NCBI GenBank assembly: GCA_955652585.1
Contig: CATPBF010000145.1
Coordinates: 1 to 11,385 of the forward strand
Direction: 5' to 3'
Length of the DNA: 11,385 bases
Source: Candidatus Dormiibacterota bacterium
Lineage (GTDB): Bacteria > Chloroflexota > Dormibacteria > Dormibacterales > Dormibacteraceae
Part shown: positions 1 through 7,019 of the stretch, piece after piece
How positions within the stretch are numbered: the stretch's first letter is position 1
Layout: the number at the start of each line of letters is the position of its first letter
Made by a program: the position numbers and the translations under genes
Notes under the pieces: generated by a model
What the model was told of the DNA's origin: nothing
Seen by the model: only the letters and a program-made list of their open reading frames with translations
Databases searched by the model: none

Positions 1-2
1 AC

Positions 3-1421
3 GTGAACTTCGCGCTCACAACGGAATGGCTGCAGCGGCTCGTCGTCGAGGTTGCGTCGCGCGGCCACGGCTACGGCGCGACCGATCTCGGCCACCGGGA
101 GCCTGTGCAGGTGGAATTCGGGAGCATCAACCCCACCGGACCGATGCACATCGGTCACGGCCGGGGAGTGGTCCTGGGCGACTCGATTTCGAGAGTGCTC
201 GAGTTCACGAGTCACCAGGTCCAGCGCGAGTACTACGTCAACGACCAGAACACGCAGGCGCGCCGGTTCGGGGCCTCGGTGTGGGCACGGATGCACGGTG
301 AAGAGCCGCCCGAAGGCGGCTACGCCGGCGCGTACGTGACCGAGCTGGCGGAAATGGCCAAAGCTGACCTTGGCGATGTCGACTCATTGCCTCGCGACGA
401 GGCCGAAGCGAAGGTGCGCGAGTACGCCATCGCAGTGATGGTCTACCGCATCCGAGCCAGCGTCGCCCGCTTGAACGTCCGGTACGACGAATGGTTCCCG
501 GAATCAAGGCTGTGGCAGGACGGTTTGCCGCAGCTCGCGATCAACCGGCTGCGCGATGCGGGCTTCCTCAAGGAGCGCGACGGCGCGCTGTGGTTCGGCC
601 CTGCTCTCGAAGAGGAAGATGGGCTCGGCGAGCAGGTTCGTTCTGAGAAGGACGATCGCGTGGTGATCCGCTCGAACGGAGAGCCGACTTACTTCGCATC
701 AGATCTCGGCTACCTGCTCAGCCGGTTCGAGCGCCGAGGCTTCAACCGCGTGATCGAGGTCTGGGCCGCGGACCATCACGGCTACGTCGCCCGCTTGAAG
801 TCTGCCGCCGCCGCGCTCGGAATCAACGCCGACCAGCTCGTGATCATCATCCACCAGATGGTCAACCTCAAGGAAGGCAAGATGTCCAAGCGCGCCGGGC
901 GTTTCGTCGAGCTCGACGAGCTCGTCGATAAGGTCGGCTCCGACGCGGTGCGCTACTTCTATCTGCTCCGCTCACCCGACACGACCATCGAGTTCGACCT
1001 CGAGCTCGCGCTCACGCAGAGCAGCGAGAACCCTGTTTATTACGCTCAATATGCGCACGCACGGCTCTCCAACGTCGAGGCCACCGCGAACGAGCGGCAT
1101 CCCAAGCTGCCGGAGCCGGCGAACGTGTCGCTGCTGATCCACCCATGGGAGCTGGACGTCGCTCGCCAGCTCGCCTACTGGCCTGAGGTCGTCGAGGATG
1201 CGACCCGGCTGCTCGAGCCGCATCGCATTCCTTATTACGTGCACGACCTCGCCACCGCCGTGCATCGCTTCTATCACGCGGGCAACGAAACGGGCGAGCA
1301 CCGCGTGGTGGTGGACGACCCGGAGCTGACCAGGGCCCGGCTCGAGCTGTGTCGCGCGGCGCGTCACACTTTGAAGACGGCGCTCGACCTCATCGGCGTC
1401 ACCGCCCCAGATCGCATGTAG
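3..1421 (+). CDS. argS: Arginyl-tRNA synthetase, 5' partial
   Basis: Class I aminoacyl-tRNA synthetase that charges tRNA-Arg with arginine in the cytoplasm. The 472 visible residues carry the HIGH signature at 49-52 in the context INPTGPMHIGHGRG, and a KMSKR signature at 293-297. The C-terminal part (about 340-472) matches the helical DALR anticodon-binding domain and ends in the family-typical APDRM. Bacterial ArgRS is usually about 550-580 residues with HIGH near 120-130. Roughly 75-80 N-terminal residues, including the Add-1 tRNA-binding domain, therefore lie before the window. The GTG at position 3 is an internal codon and not the start. The gene ends in TAG at 1419-1421, 20 bases before the next gene. 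The identity is secure; only the 5' end is unknown. Confidence 0.97.
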   Translation: MNFALTTEWLQRLVVEVASRGHGYGATDLGHREPVQVEFGSINPTGPMHIGHGRGVVLGDSISRVLEFTSHQVQREYYVNDQNTQARRFGASVWARMHGEEPPEGGYAGAYVTELAEMAKADLGDVDSLPRDEAEAKVREYAIAVMVYRIRASVARLNVRYDEWFPESRLWQDGLPQLAINRLRDAGFLKERDGALWFGPALEEEDGLGEQVRSEKDDRVVIRSNGEPTYFASDLGYLLSRFERRGFNRVIEVWAADHHGYVARLKSAAAALGINADQLVIIIHQMVNLKEGKMSKRAGRFVELDELVDKVGSDAVRYFYLLRSPDTTIEFDLELALTQSSENPVYYAQYAHARLSNVEATANERHPKLPEPANVSLLIHPWELDVARQLAYWPEVVEDATRLLEPHRIPYYVHDLATAVHRFYHAGNETGEHRVVVDDPELTRARLELCRAARHTLKTALDLIGVTAPDRM

Positions 1422-1430
1422 GCATCACGT

Positions 1431-1436
1431 AAGGAG
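1431..1436 (+). promoter_or_regulatory. Shine-Dalgarno site for the MBL-fold gene
   Basis: AAGGAG lies five bases before a TTG at 1442. It fixes this TTG as the start of the next gene, where there is no ATG or GTG alternative in a suitable place. The protein read from it begins MDVTWLGHGCF, the expected first strand of the fold. Confidence 0.75.
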
Positions 1437-1441
1437 AAGCA

Positions 1442-2089
1442 TTGGACGTCACCTGGCTTGGACACGGTTGCTTCCGGCTCCGCGGCCGCAACGCCGCCGT
1501 CGTCACCGACCCTTATCCGCCCGCGATCGGGCTCAAGCTGCAGCGACTCGACGCCGACCTCGTTACCGTCAGCCACGAGCACGAGAACCACAGCTACGTG
1601 CAGGCCGTGCGCGAGGCGTACGAGATTCGTGGACCGGGCGAGTACGAGGTGGCCGGCGTCTCCGTCATCGGGGTCCCCACCTATCACGACGCGGATAAAG
1701 GCGCCAAGCACGGCCGGAACACGGTGTATCTGATCGAGATCGACGACGTCCGGGTCTGCCACCTCGGCGACCTCGGTCACAGCCTCGACGACGCGGAGGC
1801 CGAAACGCTTTCCTCCGCCGACGTCCTCCTCGTCCCGGTCGGCGGGCGCACGACGATCAACGCCACCCAGGCGGCCGAGGTGGTGAGGCAGCTCGAGCCG
1901 CGGTACGTCGTGCCGATGCATTACGCGATCCCGGGTTTGAAGCTCCAGCTGGACCCCATCGACCGTTTCCTCAAGGAGATGGGCGTCACTGCCGGGGAGC
2001 CTCAGCCCAAGCTTTCGGTCCAGAAGTCGTCCGGCGAGTACGACACGAAGGTCGTCCTGCTGGAGCCCAGAGCCGAACCGAAGGCTTAG
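1442..2089 (+). CDS. MBL-fold metal-dependent hydrolase, COG2220-like
   Basis: A 215-residue protein with the metallo-beta-lactamase fold, resembling the COG2220 (UlaG/YtkL/UPF0173-like) hydrolases. Family members have varied or unknown substrates, so no substrate is assigned. Visible elements are WLGH at 5-8, TDP at 22-24, the metal motif HEHENH at 45-50, the CHLGDLGH strand with H107 and D110, a PVGG turn at 132-135, and PMH with H160. The canonical first motif is HxHxDH. Here the aspartate is asparagine (N49), which could weaken the second metal site, while the other histidines and D110 remain. The start is TTG with a good Shine-Dalgarno site. It follows argS by 20 bases and probably shares its transcript. 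A strong palindrome begins four bases after its stop. The fold is certain; the function is not. Confidence 0.85.
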   Translation: MDVTWLGHGCFRLRGRNAAVVTDPYPPAIGLKLQRLDADLVTVSHEHENHSYVQAVREAYEIRGPGEYEVAGVSVIGVPTYHDADKGAKHGRNTVYLIEIDDVRVCHLGDLGHSLDDAEAETLSSADVLLVPVGGRTTINATQAAEVVRQLEPRYVVPMHYAIPGLKLQLDPIDRFLKEMGVTAGEPQPKLSVQKSSGEYDTKVVLLEPRAEPKA

Positions 2090-2092
2090 TCC

Positions 2093-2116
2093 CCCTCTCC
2101 CCTTCAGGGGAGAGGG
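2093..2116. repeat. Perfect 10-bp palindrome, REP-like or terminator-like
   Basis: CCCTCTCCCC (2093-2102) and GGGGAGAGGG (2107-2116) pair perfectly around a TTCA loop, four bases after the MBL-fold stop codon. It could end the argS-MBL transcript, but no T-run follows on either strand. That makes a classical intrinsic terminator doubtful. The sequence with the following GTCGGGG closely resembles a GC-rich palindromic repeat that I recall from intergenic spaces of many high-GC bacteria. A dispersed REP-type element is therefore as likely as a dedicated terminator. Confidence 0.6.
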
Positions 2117-2125
2117 TCGGGGAGC

Positions 2126-2141
2126 GGGGCGCGGGTGCCCC
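2126..2141. other. Second, smaller hairpin before pyrG
   Basis: GGGGC (2126-2130) pairs with GCCCC (2137-2141) around a six-base loop. It lies nine bases beyond the large palindrome and is followed by TTAACGG. It may be part of the same repeat unit or help end transcription. In sequence this GC-rich, a five-pair stem can arise by chance. Confidence 0.3.
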
Positions 2142-2156
2142 TTAACGGCCGAAATG

Positions 2157-2184
2157 TTTACCCCGGGGTCCGACCCGGTAAGAT
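2157..2184 (+). promoter_or_regulatory. Possible sigma70-type promoter for pyrG
   Basis: A TTTACC box (2157-2162) lies 16 bases before TAAGAT (2179-2184). Each matches four of six consensus bases. The region is clearly less GC-rich than its surroundings, sits between the hairpins and pyrG, and would give an mRNA leader of about 20 bases containing the Shine-Dalgarno site. This is a weak prediction from sequence alone. Confidence 0.3.
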
Positions 2185-2198
2185 TTGAAAAACCGCCC

Positions 2199-2205
2199 TG
2201 GAGGG
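2199..2205 (+). promoter_or_regulatory. Shine-Dalgarno site deciding the pyrG start
   Basis: TGGAGGG lies five bases before the ATG at 2211. The reading frame is open further upstream, with an ATG at 2154, but this site and the conserved N-terminus MSKYVFVTGG show that 2211 is the true start. Confidence 0.8.
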
Positions 2206-2210
2206 TCTCT

Positions 2211-3866
2211 ATGTCGAAGTACGTTTTCGTGACCGGCGGTGTCGTCTCCTCGCTCGGCAAGGGGATCACTGCGGCGTCCATCGGGAACATCCTGAAGGCC
2301 CGCCACCTCACCGTCTCCCTGCAGAAGCTGGACCCCTACCTCAACGTCGACCCCGGGACCATGAGCCCCTACCAGCACGGCGAGGTGTTCGTCACTGACG
2401 ACGGCGCGGAAACCGACCTCGACCTCGGCCACTATGAGCGGTTCGTCGACGAGAACCTGAGCGTCGCCTCAAACGTGACCACGGGGAAGATTTACCAGGA
2501 GGTCATCGCGCGCGAGCGGCGCGGCGACTACCTGGGCGCCACGGTGCAGGTCATCCCGCACGTGACCAACGCGATCAAGGAGAAGATCCTCCGCGCTTCG
2601 CGGGACCCGCAGGCCGACGCCGTCGTGGTCGAGGTGGGGGGGACTGTCGGTGACATTGAGAGCCTCCCTTTCCTCGAAGCGATCAGGCAGCTCAAAAACG
2701 ACGTCGGTCGGCAGAACGTCTTTTACGTCCACTGCTCGCTGGTCCCAGTCATCCGCGGCGAGGAGGCGAAGACCAAGCCGACGCAGCACTCGGTGCACGC
2801 GCTTCGCGCGATTGGAATCCAGCCCGACGCGATCATCTGCCGCTCGGAGATGGCGATCGGCGCCGACCTCAAAGAAAAGATCGCCCTGTTCTGTGACGTG
2901 CCGCGCGAAGCCGTGGTCTCGGTGCCCGATGTGGATTCCATCTACGAGGTGCCTCTGCTGCTCGAGGCGGCCGGGTTCGGCAAGGTGATGGCGAAGCACT
3001 TCGAGCTCGACGAGGTCGCGAATGCGCCGGAGAACGGCCCCTGGATCCAGATGGTCGATCGCATCAAACACCCGCGAGCCACGGTGCCAATCGCGCTGGT
3101 CGGCAAGTATGTGGCGCTGCCGGATGCTTACCTCAGCGTCATCGAGTCGTTGAAGCACGCAGGCATCCACCACGGCCTTGCTATCGACATCCGCTGGGTG
3201 TCATCGGAGAAGCTCGACGAGGGCGACACCTCACCGTTGATGGGCGTCGCCGGCATCGTGGTCCCCGGAGGGTTCGGCTATCGGGGCATTGAAGGCAAGG
3301 TCCAGGCTTCGCGATACGCACGGCACAACCGCATTCCCTACCTCGGTCTCTGCCTCGGCATGCAGTGCGCGGTCATCGACTTCGCGCGTGAGGCGCTCGA
3401 CGCTCCCGACGCCAACTCGACGGAGTTCGCTGCGTTCACCTCGACGCCGGTGATCGACCTCATGCCCGAGCAGAGGAACATCGACCAGATGGGCGCCACC
3501 ATGCGGCTGGGCCTGTATCCGTGCAAGCTGCTCCCCGGATCGCTCGCTCACAAGGCTTACGCAGAAGAGGTCGTGTACGAGCGCCACCGCCACCGCTTCG
3601 AGTTCAACAACGAGTACCGCGAATCGCTTGGCGAAGCGGGGATGGTGTTCAGCGGCGTATCGCCGAATGGACGCTTGGTGGAGATCGTAGAGCTGGCTGA
3701 CCACCCCTGGTTCGTGGCCTCGCAGTTCCACCCCGAGTTTCGCTCGCGACCAAACCGCGCCCACCCGCTGTTCCGGGACTTCGTGCGTGCGGCCTTCCTG
3801 CAGAGCGGCATCGACCAGATGGAGCTCCGCCCGGCGGAGCTGCTCGAAGAGACCGAAGGCAGCTAG
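2211..3866 (+). CDS. pyrG: CTP synthase
   Basis: Makes CTP from UTP, ATP and glutamine, the last step of de novo cytidine nucleotide synthesis. The 551-residue protein has both expected domains. The N-terminal amidoligase (about 1-265) has the P-loop VVSSLGKG at 11-18, DDGAETDLDLGHYERF near 63-78, and the VEVGGTVGDIES metal/nucleotide loop. The C-terminal class I glutaminase (about 290-540) has GGFGYRG, the nucleophile C381 in LGLCLGMQ, and H507 and E509 in FHPEF. The length is normal and all key residues are present. The start is ATG 2211, chosen over an in-frame ATG at 2154 because of the conserved N-terminus and the Shine-Dalgarno site. It is followed by a glpX-like gene whose ribosome site overlaps the pyrG stop, so the two are probably co-transcribed. 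Confidence 0.98.
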   Translation: MSKYVFVTGGVVSSLGKGITAASIGNILKARHLTVSLQKLDPYLNVDPGTMSPYQHGEVFVTDDGAETDLDLGHYERFVDENLSVASNVTTGKIYQEVIARERRGDYLGATVQVIPHVTNAIKEKILRASRDPQADAVVVEVGGTVGDIESLPFLEAIRQLKNDVGRQNVFYVHCSLVPVIRGEEAKTKPTQHSVHALRAIGIQPDAIICRSEMAIGADLKEKIALFCDVPREAVVSVPDVDSIYEVPLLLEAAGFGKVMAKHFELDEVANAPENGPWIQMVDRIKHPRATVPIALVGKYVALPDAYLSVIESLKHAGIHHGLAIDIRWVSSEKLDEGDTSPLMGVAGIVVPGGFGYRGIEGKVQASRYARHNRIPYLGLCLGMQCAVIDFAREALDAPDANSTEFAAFTSTPVIDLMPEQRNIDQMGATMRLGLYPCKLLPGSLAHKAYAEEVVYERHRHRFEFNNEYRESLGEAGMVFSGVSPNGRLVEIVELADHPWFVASQFHPEFRSRPNRAHPLFRDFVRAAFLQSGIDQMELRPAELLEETEGS

Positions 3867-3870
3867 GGAG
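3865..3870 (+). promoter_or_regulatory. Shine-Dalgarno site deciding the glpX-like start
   Basis: AGGGAG overlaps the last two bases of the pyrG stop codon and lies six bases before a GTG at 3877. It supports this GTG over a longer in-frame start at 3787 that would overlap pyrG by 80 bases. The overlap suggests translational coupling. Confidence 0.7.
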
Positions 3871-3876
3871 ACACCG

Positions 3877-4860
3877 GTGGAGCAGCAAAGAAGGGGGATC
3901 CCCTCGTTCCAGGCGCGCGGTGAGCTCTCGCTGGAGCTCGTCCACGCCACAGAGGCCGCCGCGCTCGCCTGTGCTCGCTTGCTGGGCAAGGGCGATCCGG
4001 ACCGTGTCAGTGAAATTGCGGGGGACGCGATGAGACGCGCGCTCGAGGACTTAGGCCTCGGCGGAACGATCGTGCTCGGTCCGCGCAACGATCCCAATCT
4101 CGCATCGGGAACGTCGCTCACCGGGGGCGAGCGCCTTTTCGACTTCGGACTCTTCCCCGTCGAGGGCGCAAGCCAGGTGGCCAGAGGGTCTGCAAACGCG
4201 GTCTCGATCGTCGCGGCGGTCGAGCCCGGCGGCTTCGCCCAGTTGCCTCAGGTCTGGTACGTCGAAAAGATGGTCGCCGGCCCCGGAGCTCGCGGCGCGA
4301 TCGACCTGGACGATTCGATCACGGACAACCTGCGGCGAATCGCCTTTGCCCGCGACGCTCGTGTGAAGGACCTCACGGTGGTCATCCTCGATCGCCCGCG
4401 GCACCAGGAGATCATCGCGGAGGTCAATGCCGCAGGCGCCCGCGTCCGCACTCTGGAAGAGGGCGATGTCGCCGGCGCGGTGATGGCCGCCGTGCCGGGC
4501 GCAGGAATCGATGCCGCGATCGGGATCGACGGCCTTCACGCCACCCTGATCGCGGCCTGTGCGGTGCGCTGCCTGGGCGGCGAGCTGCAGGCCAGGCTGT
4601 GGCCGCGCAACGAAGAGGAGCGCGCCCTGATCGGGGATCTCGCCGGTCGGGCCTTCGGCGTCGCCGACCTGGTGCCCGCGGCGGACGTGGCGGTCGCGAT
4701 CACCGGCGTGACCGGAGGCCAGCTGCTGCCAGGAGTCGTGTTCGGGAGCGGTTATGCCGAGTCGTCCTCGCTTCTCATGTCCAGTCGCCAGGCGACAGTC
4801 CGTCGCCTGACCACCCGCCACCACGCGCTCGGCGAATCCGGCTGGATCGGCGCGGGGTAG
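3877..4860 (+). CDS. GlpX-like protein (class II fructose-bisphosphatase fold), metal site degenerate
   Basis: A 327-residue homologue of GlpX, the class II fructose-1,6-bisphosphatase of gluconeogenesis; E. coli GlpX has 336 residues. Family landmarks run the whole length: HATEAAALACARLLGKGD (24-40), GTIVLG (63-68), PVEGA (94-98), YVEKMVAGPGARGAIDL (128-144), DRPRH (172-176), EEGDVA (194-199) and AITGVTGGQLL (274-284). Against the E. coli metal ligands as I remember them (D33, E57, D85, E88, E213), D40 and E96 are kept. The GEGE loop is GPRN (68-71), D85 is F93, and GGAPEG is DGLHAT with E213 as A222. The loop between GTIVLG and PVEGA is also about five residues short. Sugar-phosphate residues (Y128, PRH, GD) remain. 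It is probably not a normal phosphatase, perhaps a pseudoenzyme or altered in activity. The frame is intact, so it is not a decaying pseudogene. Synteny with B. subtilis glpX supports descent from that gene. Confidence 0.88.
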   Translation: MEQQRRGIPSFQARGELSLELVHATEAAALACARLLGKGDPDRVSEIAGDAMRRALEDLGLGGTIVLGPRNDPNLASGTSLTGGERLFDFGLFPVEGASQVARGSANAVSIVAAVEPGGFAQLPQVWYVEKMVAGPGARGAIDLDDSITDNLRRIAFARDARVKDLTVVILDRPRHQEIIAEVNAAGARVRTLEEGDVAGAVMAAVPGAGIDAAIGIDGLHATLIAACAVRCLGGELQARLWPRNEEERALIGDLAGRAFGVADLVPAADVAVAITGVTGGQLLPGVVFGSGYAESSSLLMSSRQATVRRLTTRHHALGESGWIGAG

Positions 4861-4902
4861 ACCGGATTAGGCCGTTCCCGGCTGGGGTATCAATTAGAGG
4901 AA

Positions 4903-5796
4903 ATGGACGATAGGAACCCGCTGTACCCGCCCCCGGGCGGGGGCCAGCTGCCGCCACCGCCGCCGAACTACCCGGTGACGTCGGATATTCCGCCGAGCTC
5001 CCCGTACCACTACTCGCCCGCACCCCCACGCCGGGCTAACCGCGGGCTTCTGGGCGGCCTCGCGGCCGCTGCCGCGGCTGCGTTCGCGTACGGCAAATGG
5101 GCCCTTCTGCTCGCATTCAAGATCCCGGCCGCCGGGACGCTGATCTCACTGGTAATCAGCTTCGGGGGCTACGCGATCTTTTACGGACCTTGGTTTGCGG
5201 TTGCCCTGCTCTCGATGATCTTCGTCCACGAGATGGGCCATGTCGTCGAGATCCGGCGCCAGGGCATGCAGGCCACGGCTCCGATCTTCATCCCGTTCCT
5301 GGGGGCTGCCATCTTCCAGCGGTCACACCCGACCGACGCGCTCAAGCAGGCCCAGATTGGAATCGCCGGCCCAATTGCCGGCACGATCGGCGCCACCGTG
5401 GCGTTCGCCCTTTACGGAACGCTGCACAACCCGGTGCTGCTGCTGGCCGCGCTGATCGGCTTCTACATCAACCTCTTCAACCTGATACCGATCTGGCAGC
5501 TCGACGGCTCCTGGATCCTCGCTCCCGTTTCGAAGTGGTTCATGGTCGGCGGCTACGCGCTGCTGGCGGTCGGAGCCCTGTTCTTCCACTTCCTGCTCAA
5601 CCCGCTGGTCATCATCATCGCCGTGCTTGGCGTCCCGAGCCTCATCGAGCGGTTCCGGACCGCGAACAACCCCTACTACACCTCGGTTCCCGCCCGCGCC
5701 CGCTGGGCCATGGGAGCTGCCTGGCTGGCATTGGTCGTGTTCCTTGGGGTGTTCAGCCTGCAAGCCAGCAGCCTGCTCGGTACCTTCGCCCACTAG
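4903..5796 (+). CDS. M50-family intramembrane or membrane metallopeptidase
   Basis: A 297-residue polytopic membrane protein of the M50 (site-2 protease) family, zinc proteases that cut within or beside membranes. Residues 1-45 are a proline-rich, probably disordered cytoplasmic tail. Hydrophobic segments follow at about 62-98 and 99-118, with more between 152 and 280. The zinc motif HEMGH is at 109-113, with ligands H109 and H113 and catalytic E110. The third ligand is probably D201 in NLIPIWQLDGSW. A GIAGPIAG glycine turn (153-160) fits the family. No PDZ or CBS domain is seen, so it is a minimal M50 protein. The substrate is unknown. The ATG has only a weak ribosome site (AGAGG, two bases away), and TATCAAT at 4888-4894 may be a promoter -10 box. 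It occupies the place where rho lies in several related gene orders. Confidence 0.92.
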   Translation: MDDRNPLYPPPGGGQLPPPPPNYPVTSDIPPSSPYHYSPAPPRRANRGLLGGLAAAAAAAFAYGKWALLLAFKIPAAGTLISLVISFGGYAIFYGPWFAVALLSMIFVHEMGHVVEIRRQGMQATAPIFIPFLGAAIFQRSHPTDALKQAQIGIAGPIAGTIGATVAFALYGTLHNPVLLLAALIGFYINLFNLIPIWQLDGSWILAPVSKWFMVGGYALLAVGALFFHFLLNPLVIIIAVLGVPSLIERFRTANNPYYTSVPARARWAMGAAWLALVVFLGVFSLQASSLLGTFAH

Positions 5797-5809
5797 ACTT
5801 ATATCTGCC

Positions 5810-5815
5810 TGGAGG
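5810..5815 (+). promoter_or_regulatory. Shine-Dalgarno site deciding the rpmE start
   Basis: TGGAGG lies seven bases before a TTG at 5823. It sets this TTG as the start of L31, although the frame stays open upstream to 5097 inside the protease gene. An AT-rich TATATC at 5800-5805 could be a -10 box, but no -35 box is visible. Confidence 0.7.
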
Positions 5816-5822
5816 CATCACG

Positions 5823-6035
5823 TTGAAAGCACAGATCCATCCCACCTATTACGAAGACGCGGTCGTCACCTGCGCGTGCGGGAACACGTTTACGACCGGG
5901 TCGACGCGCAAAGAGCTCAAGACGGAGATCTGCTCGGTGTGCCATCCGTTCTTCACCGGCACGCAGAGGATCGTGGACACGGGCGGCCAGGTCGAGCGCT
6001 TCCGCAAGCGGGCGGCTAAGACCCGCAGCAACTAG
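5823..6035 (+). CDS. rpmE: 50S ribosomal protein L31, zinc-binding form
   Basis: A 70-residue ribosomal large-subunit protein that bridges the two subunits. It begins MKAQIHPTYYEDAVVTC, typical of L31. It is the C+ form: C17, C19, C37 and C40 form the CxC...CxxC zinc site, in the contexts CACGN and ICSVCHPFFTG. It then has QRIVDTGGQVERFRKR, also typical of the family. The C-terminal tail is basic. The start is TTG with a strong Shine-Dalgarno site. The same frame is open far upstream within the protease gene, but only this 3' portion codes for anything recognisable. Its stop TAG is directly followed by the ATG of the next gene. Zinc-type L31 is often replaced by a zinc-free paralogue in zinc starvation; no Zur-type operator is seen here. 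Confidence 0.96.
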   Translation: MKAQIHPTYYEDAVVTCACGNTFTTGSTRKELKTEICSVCHPFFTGTQRIVDTGGQVERFRKRAAKTRSN

Positions 6036-7010
6036 ATGCCGGAGCCGAAGGCTTCCGCTCCGGAGGCTGAGACTCCGGTGAGCTCCCCACAGAGCGAGGA
6101 CCAGGGAGTACCGAAGAAAGAGCAATTCTTTTATGGCGGCCAAGCGGTCATCGAAGGCGTGATGATGCGCGGCAAGCGGTACTACGCGGTCGCCGTGCGC
6201 CTCCCGACCACCAAGCAGATAGTGGTCGACCGCGGCGAGCTGAAAGCCGCGATCTATGTCAACCCGTTCTGGAAGCTCCCGTTTGTGCGAGGGCTCGCCT
6301 TGATCGGCGAGCAGCTCCACCTGGGCATGAAATCGCTCATGTGGTCGGCGAACATGAACGCGGGCGCGCAGGGAGTCGCGATCGGCAAGAAGGAGATCCG
6401 CAGCTCGGTCGCGATCGCAGGGGTATTCGCCCTCCTCATCTTTATCGGCCTCCCGTTGCTGCTGGCCGGGCTCGCCGTGCATCAAAGCCGGGGCTTTGTT
6501 TTCGTCCTCGTCGAAGGGATCATCCGCGTTGGCCTCGTCCTGGGCTATCTGTCGCTGATCGCGCTGCTGCCCGACGTCCGCCGGGTCTTTCAGTACCACG
6601 GCGCCGAGCACAAGACCATCAACGCTTATGAGTCGGGATGGCCACTGGAGGTTGCGTCGGTGCGCCGAGCGAGCCTCCTCCACCCTCGCTGCGGCACTGG
6701 TTTCCTGCTTGTCGTCCTGGTCGTGAGCGTGATCGTGTTCTCGATCGTGGCGCTGTTCAACCCGAACTGGTTCTGGCTGATCGCGAGCCGCGTGCTGGCG
6801 ATCCCCGTTATAGCCGGCGCGGGATTCGAGCTCATCCGATTCATGGCCCGCAACCGGAACCGCCCGGTCGTGAAGGTCATGCTGGTGCCGGTGCTGGCGA
6901 CTCAGAAGTTCACGACCCGCGAGCCGTCCGACGACATGCTCGAGGTCGCGATCGTCGCTTTCAACAGCGCCCGCGAGGGTGAGGAGGATACGGCCGGAGC
7001 AGCGGCTTGA
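6036..7010 (+). CDS. DUF1385 (YqhQ-type) membrane protein
   Basis: A 324-residue membrane protein of the DUF1385/YqhQ family, whose function is not established. The gene is often found beside rpmE and prfA, as here. Residues 1-30 are a charged, proline-rich cytoplasmic tail. The family signature GGQAVIEGVMMRG is at 34-46. Other conserved parts are PFVRGLALIGEQLHLGMKSL (82-101), YHGAEHKTINAYE (187-199) and LHPRCGTGF (215-223). Hydrophobic segments lie near 124-147, 153-178, 222-240 and 247-265. The first ATG directly follows the L31 stop with no intervening base and no clear ribosome site. This suggests termination-reinitiation coupling to rpmE. The length is normal for the family. Family assignment is strong; no role is inferred beyond its association with translation genes. 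Confidence 0.93.
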   Translation: MPEPKASAPEAETPVSSPQSEDQGVPKKEQFFYGGQAVIEGVMMRGKRYYAVAVRLPTTKQIVVDRGELKAAIYVNPFWKLPFVRGLALIGEQLHLGMKSLMWSANMNAGAQGVAIGKKEIRSSVAIAGVFALLIFIGLPLLLAGLAVHQSRGFVFVLVEGIIRVGLVLGYLSLIALLPDVRRVFQYHGAEHKTINAYESGWPLEVASVRRASLLHPRCGTGFLLVVLVVSVIVFSIVALFNPNWFWLIASRVLAIPVIAGAGFELIRFMARNRNRPVVKVMLVPVLATQKFTTREPSDDMLEVAIVAFNSAREGEEDTAGAAA

Positions 7011-7019
7011 AAGCGCAAG

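Noticed and set aside
2093..2116. Classical intrinsic terminator
   Set aside because: The stem is strong, but no T-run follows on either strand, so I list it as a palindromic repeat of uncertain function.
2154..2210. Longer pyrG start at ATG 2154
   Set aside because: The extra 19 residues are not part of CTP synthase, and a strong ribosome site precedes ATG 2211.
1364..2311. A 315-codon minus-strand open frame over the MBL gene and the start of pyrG
   Set aside because: It is a mirror of the MBL-fold coding frame extended through the palindromic repeat. The translation is low in recognisable features and rich in repeat-derived residues.
3787..3876. Longer start of the glpX-like gene within pyrG
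   Set aside because: The added residues resemble nothing in GlpX. GTG 3877 has a well-placed ribosome site and gives the family length.
3231..4121. A 296-codon minus-strand open frame over the 3' half of pyrG and start of the glpX-like gene
   Set aside because: It lies opposite two well-supported genes and shows no domain. It is a GC-driven shadow.
5097..5822. Long upstream extension of the L31 frame inside the protease gene
   Set aside because: Only the part from TTG 5823 encodes L31 and has a ribosome site. The upstream portion is an Arg/Pro-rich out-of-frame reading of the protease gene.
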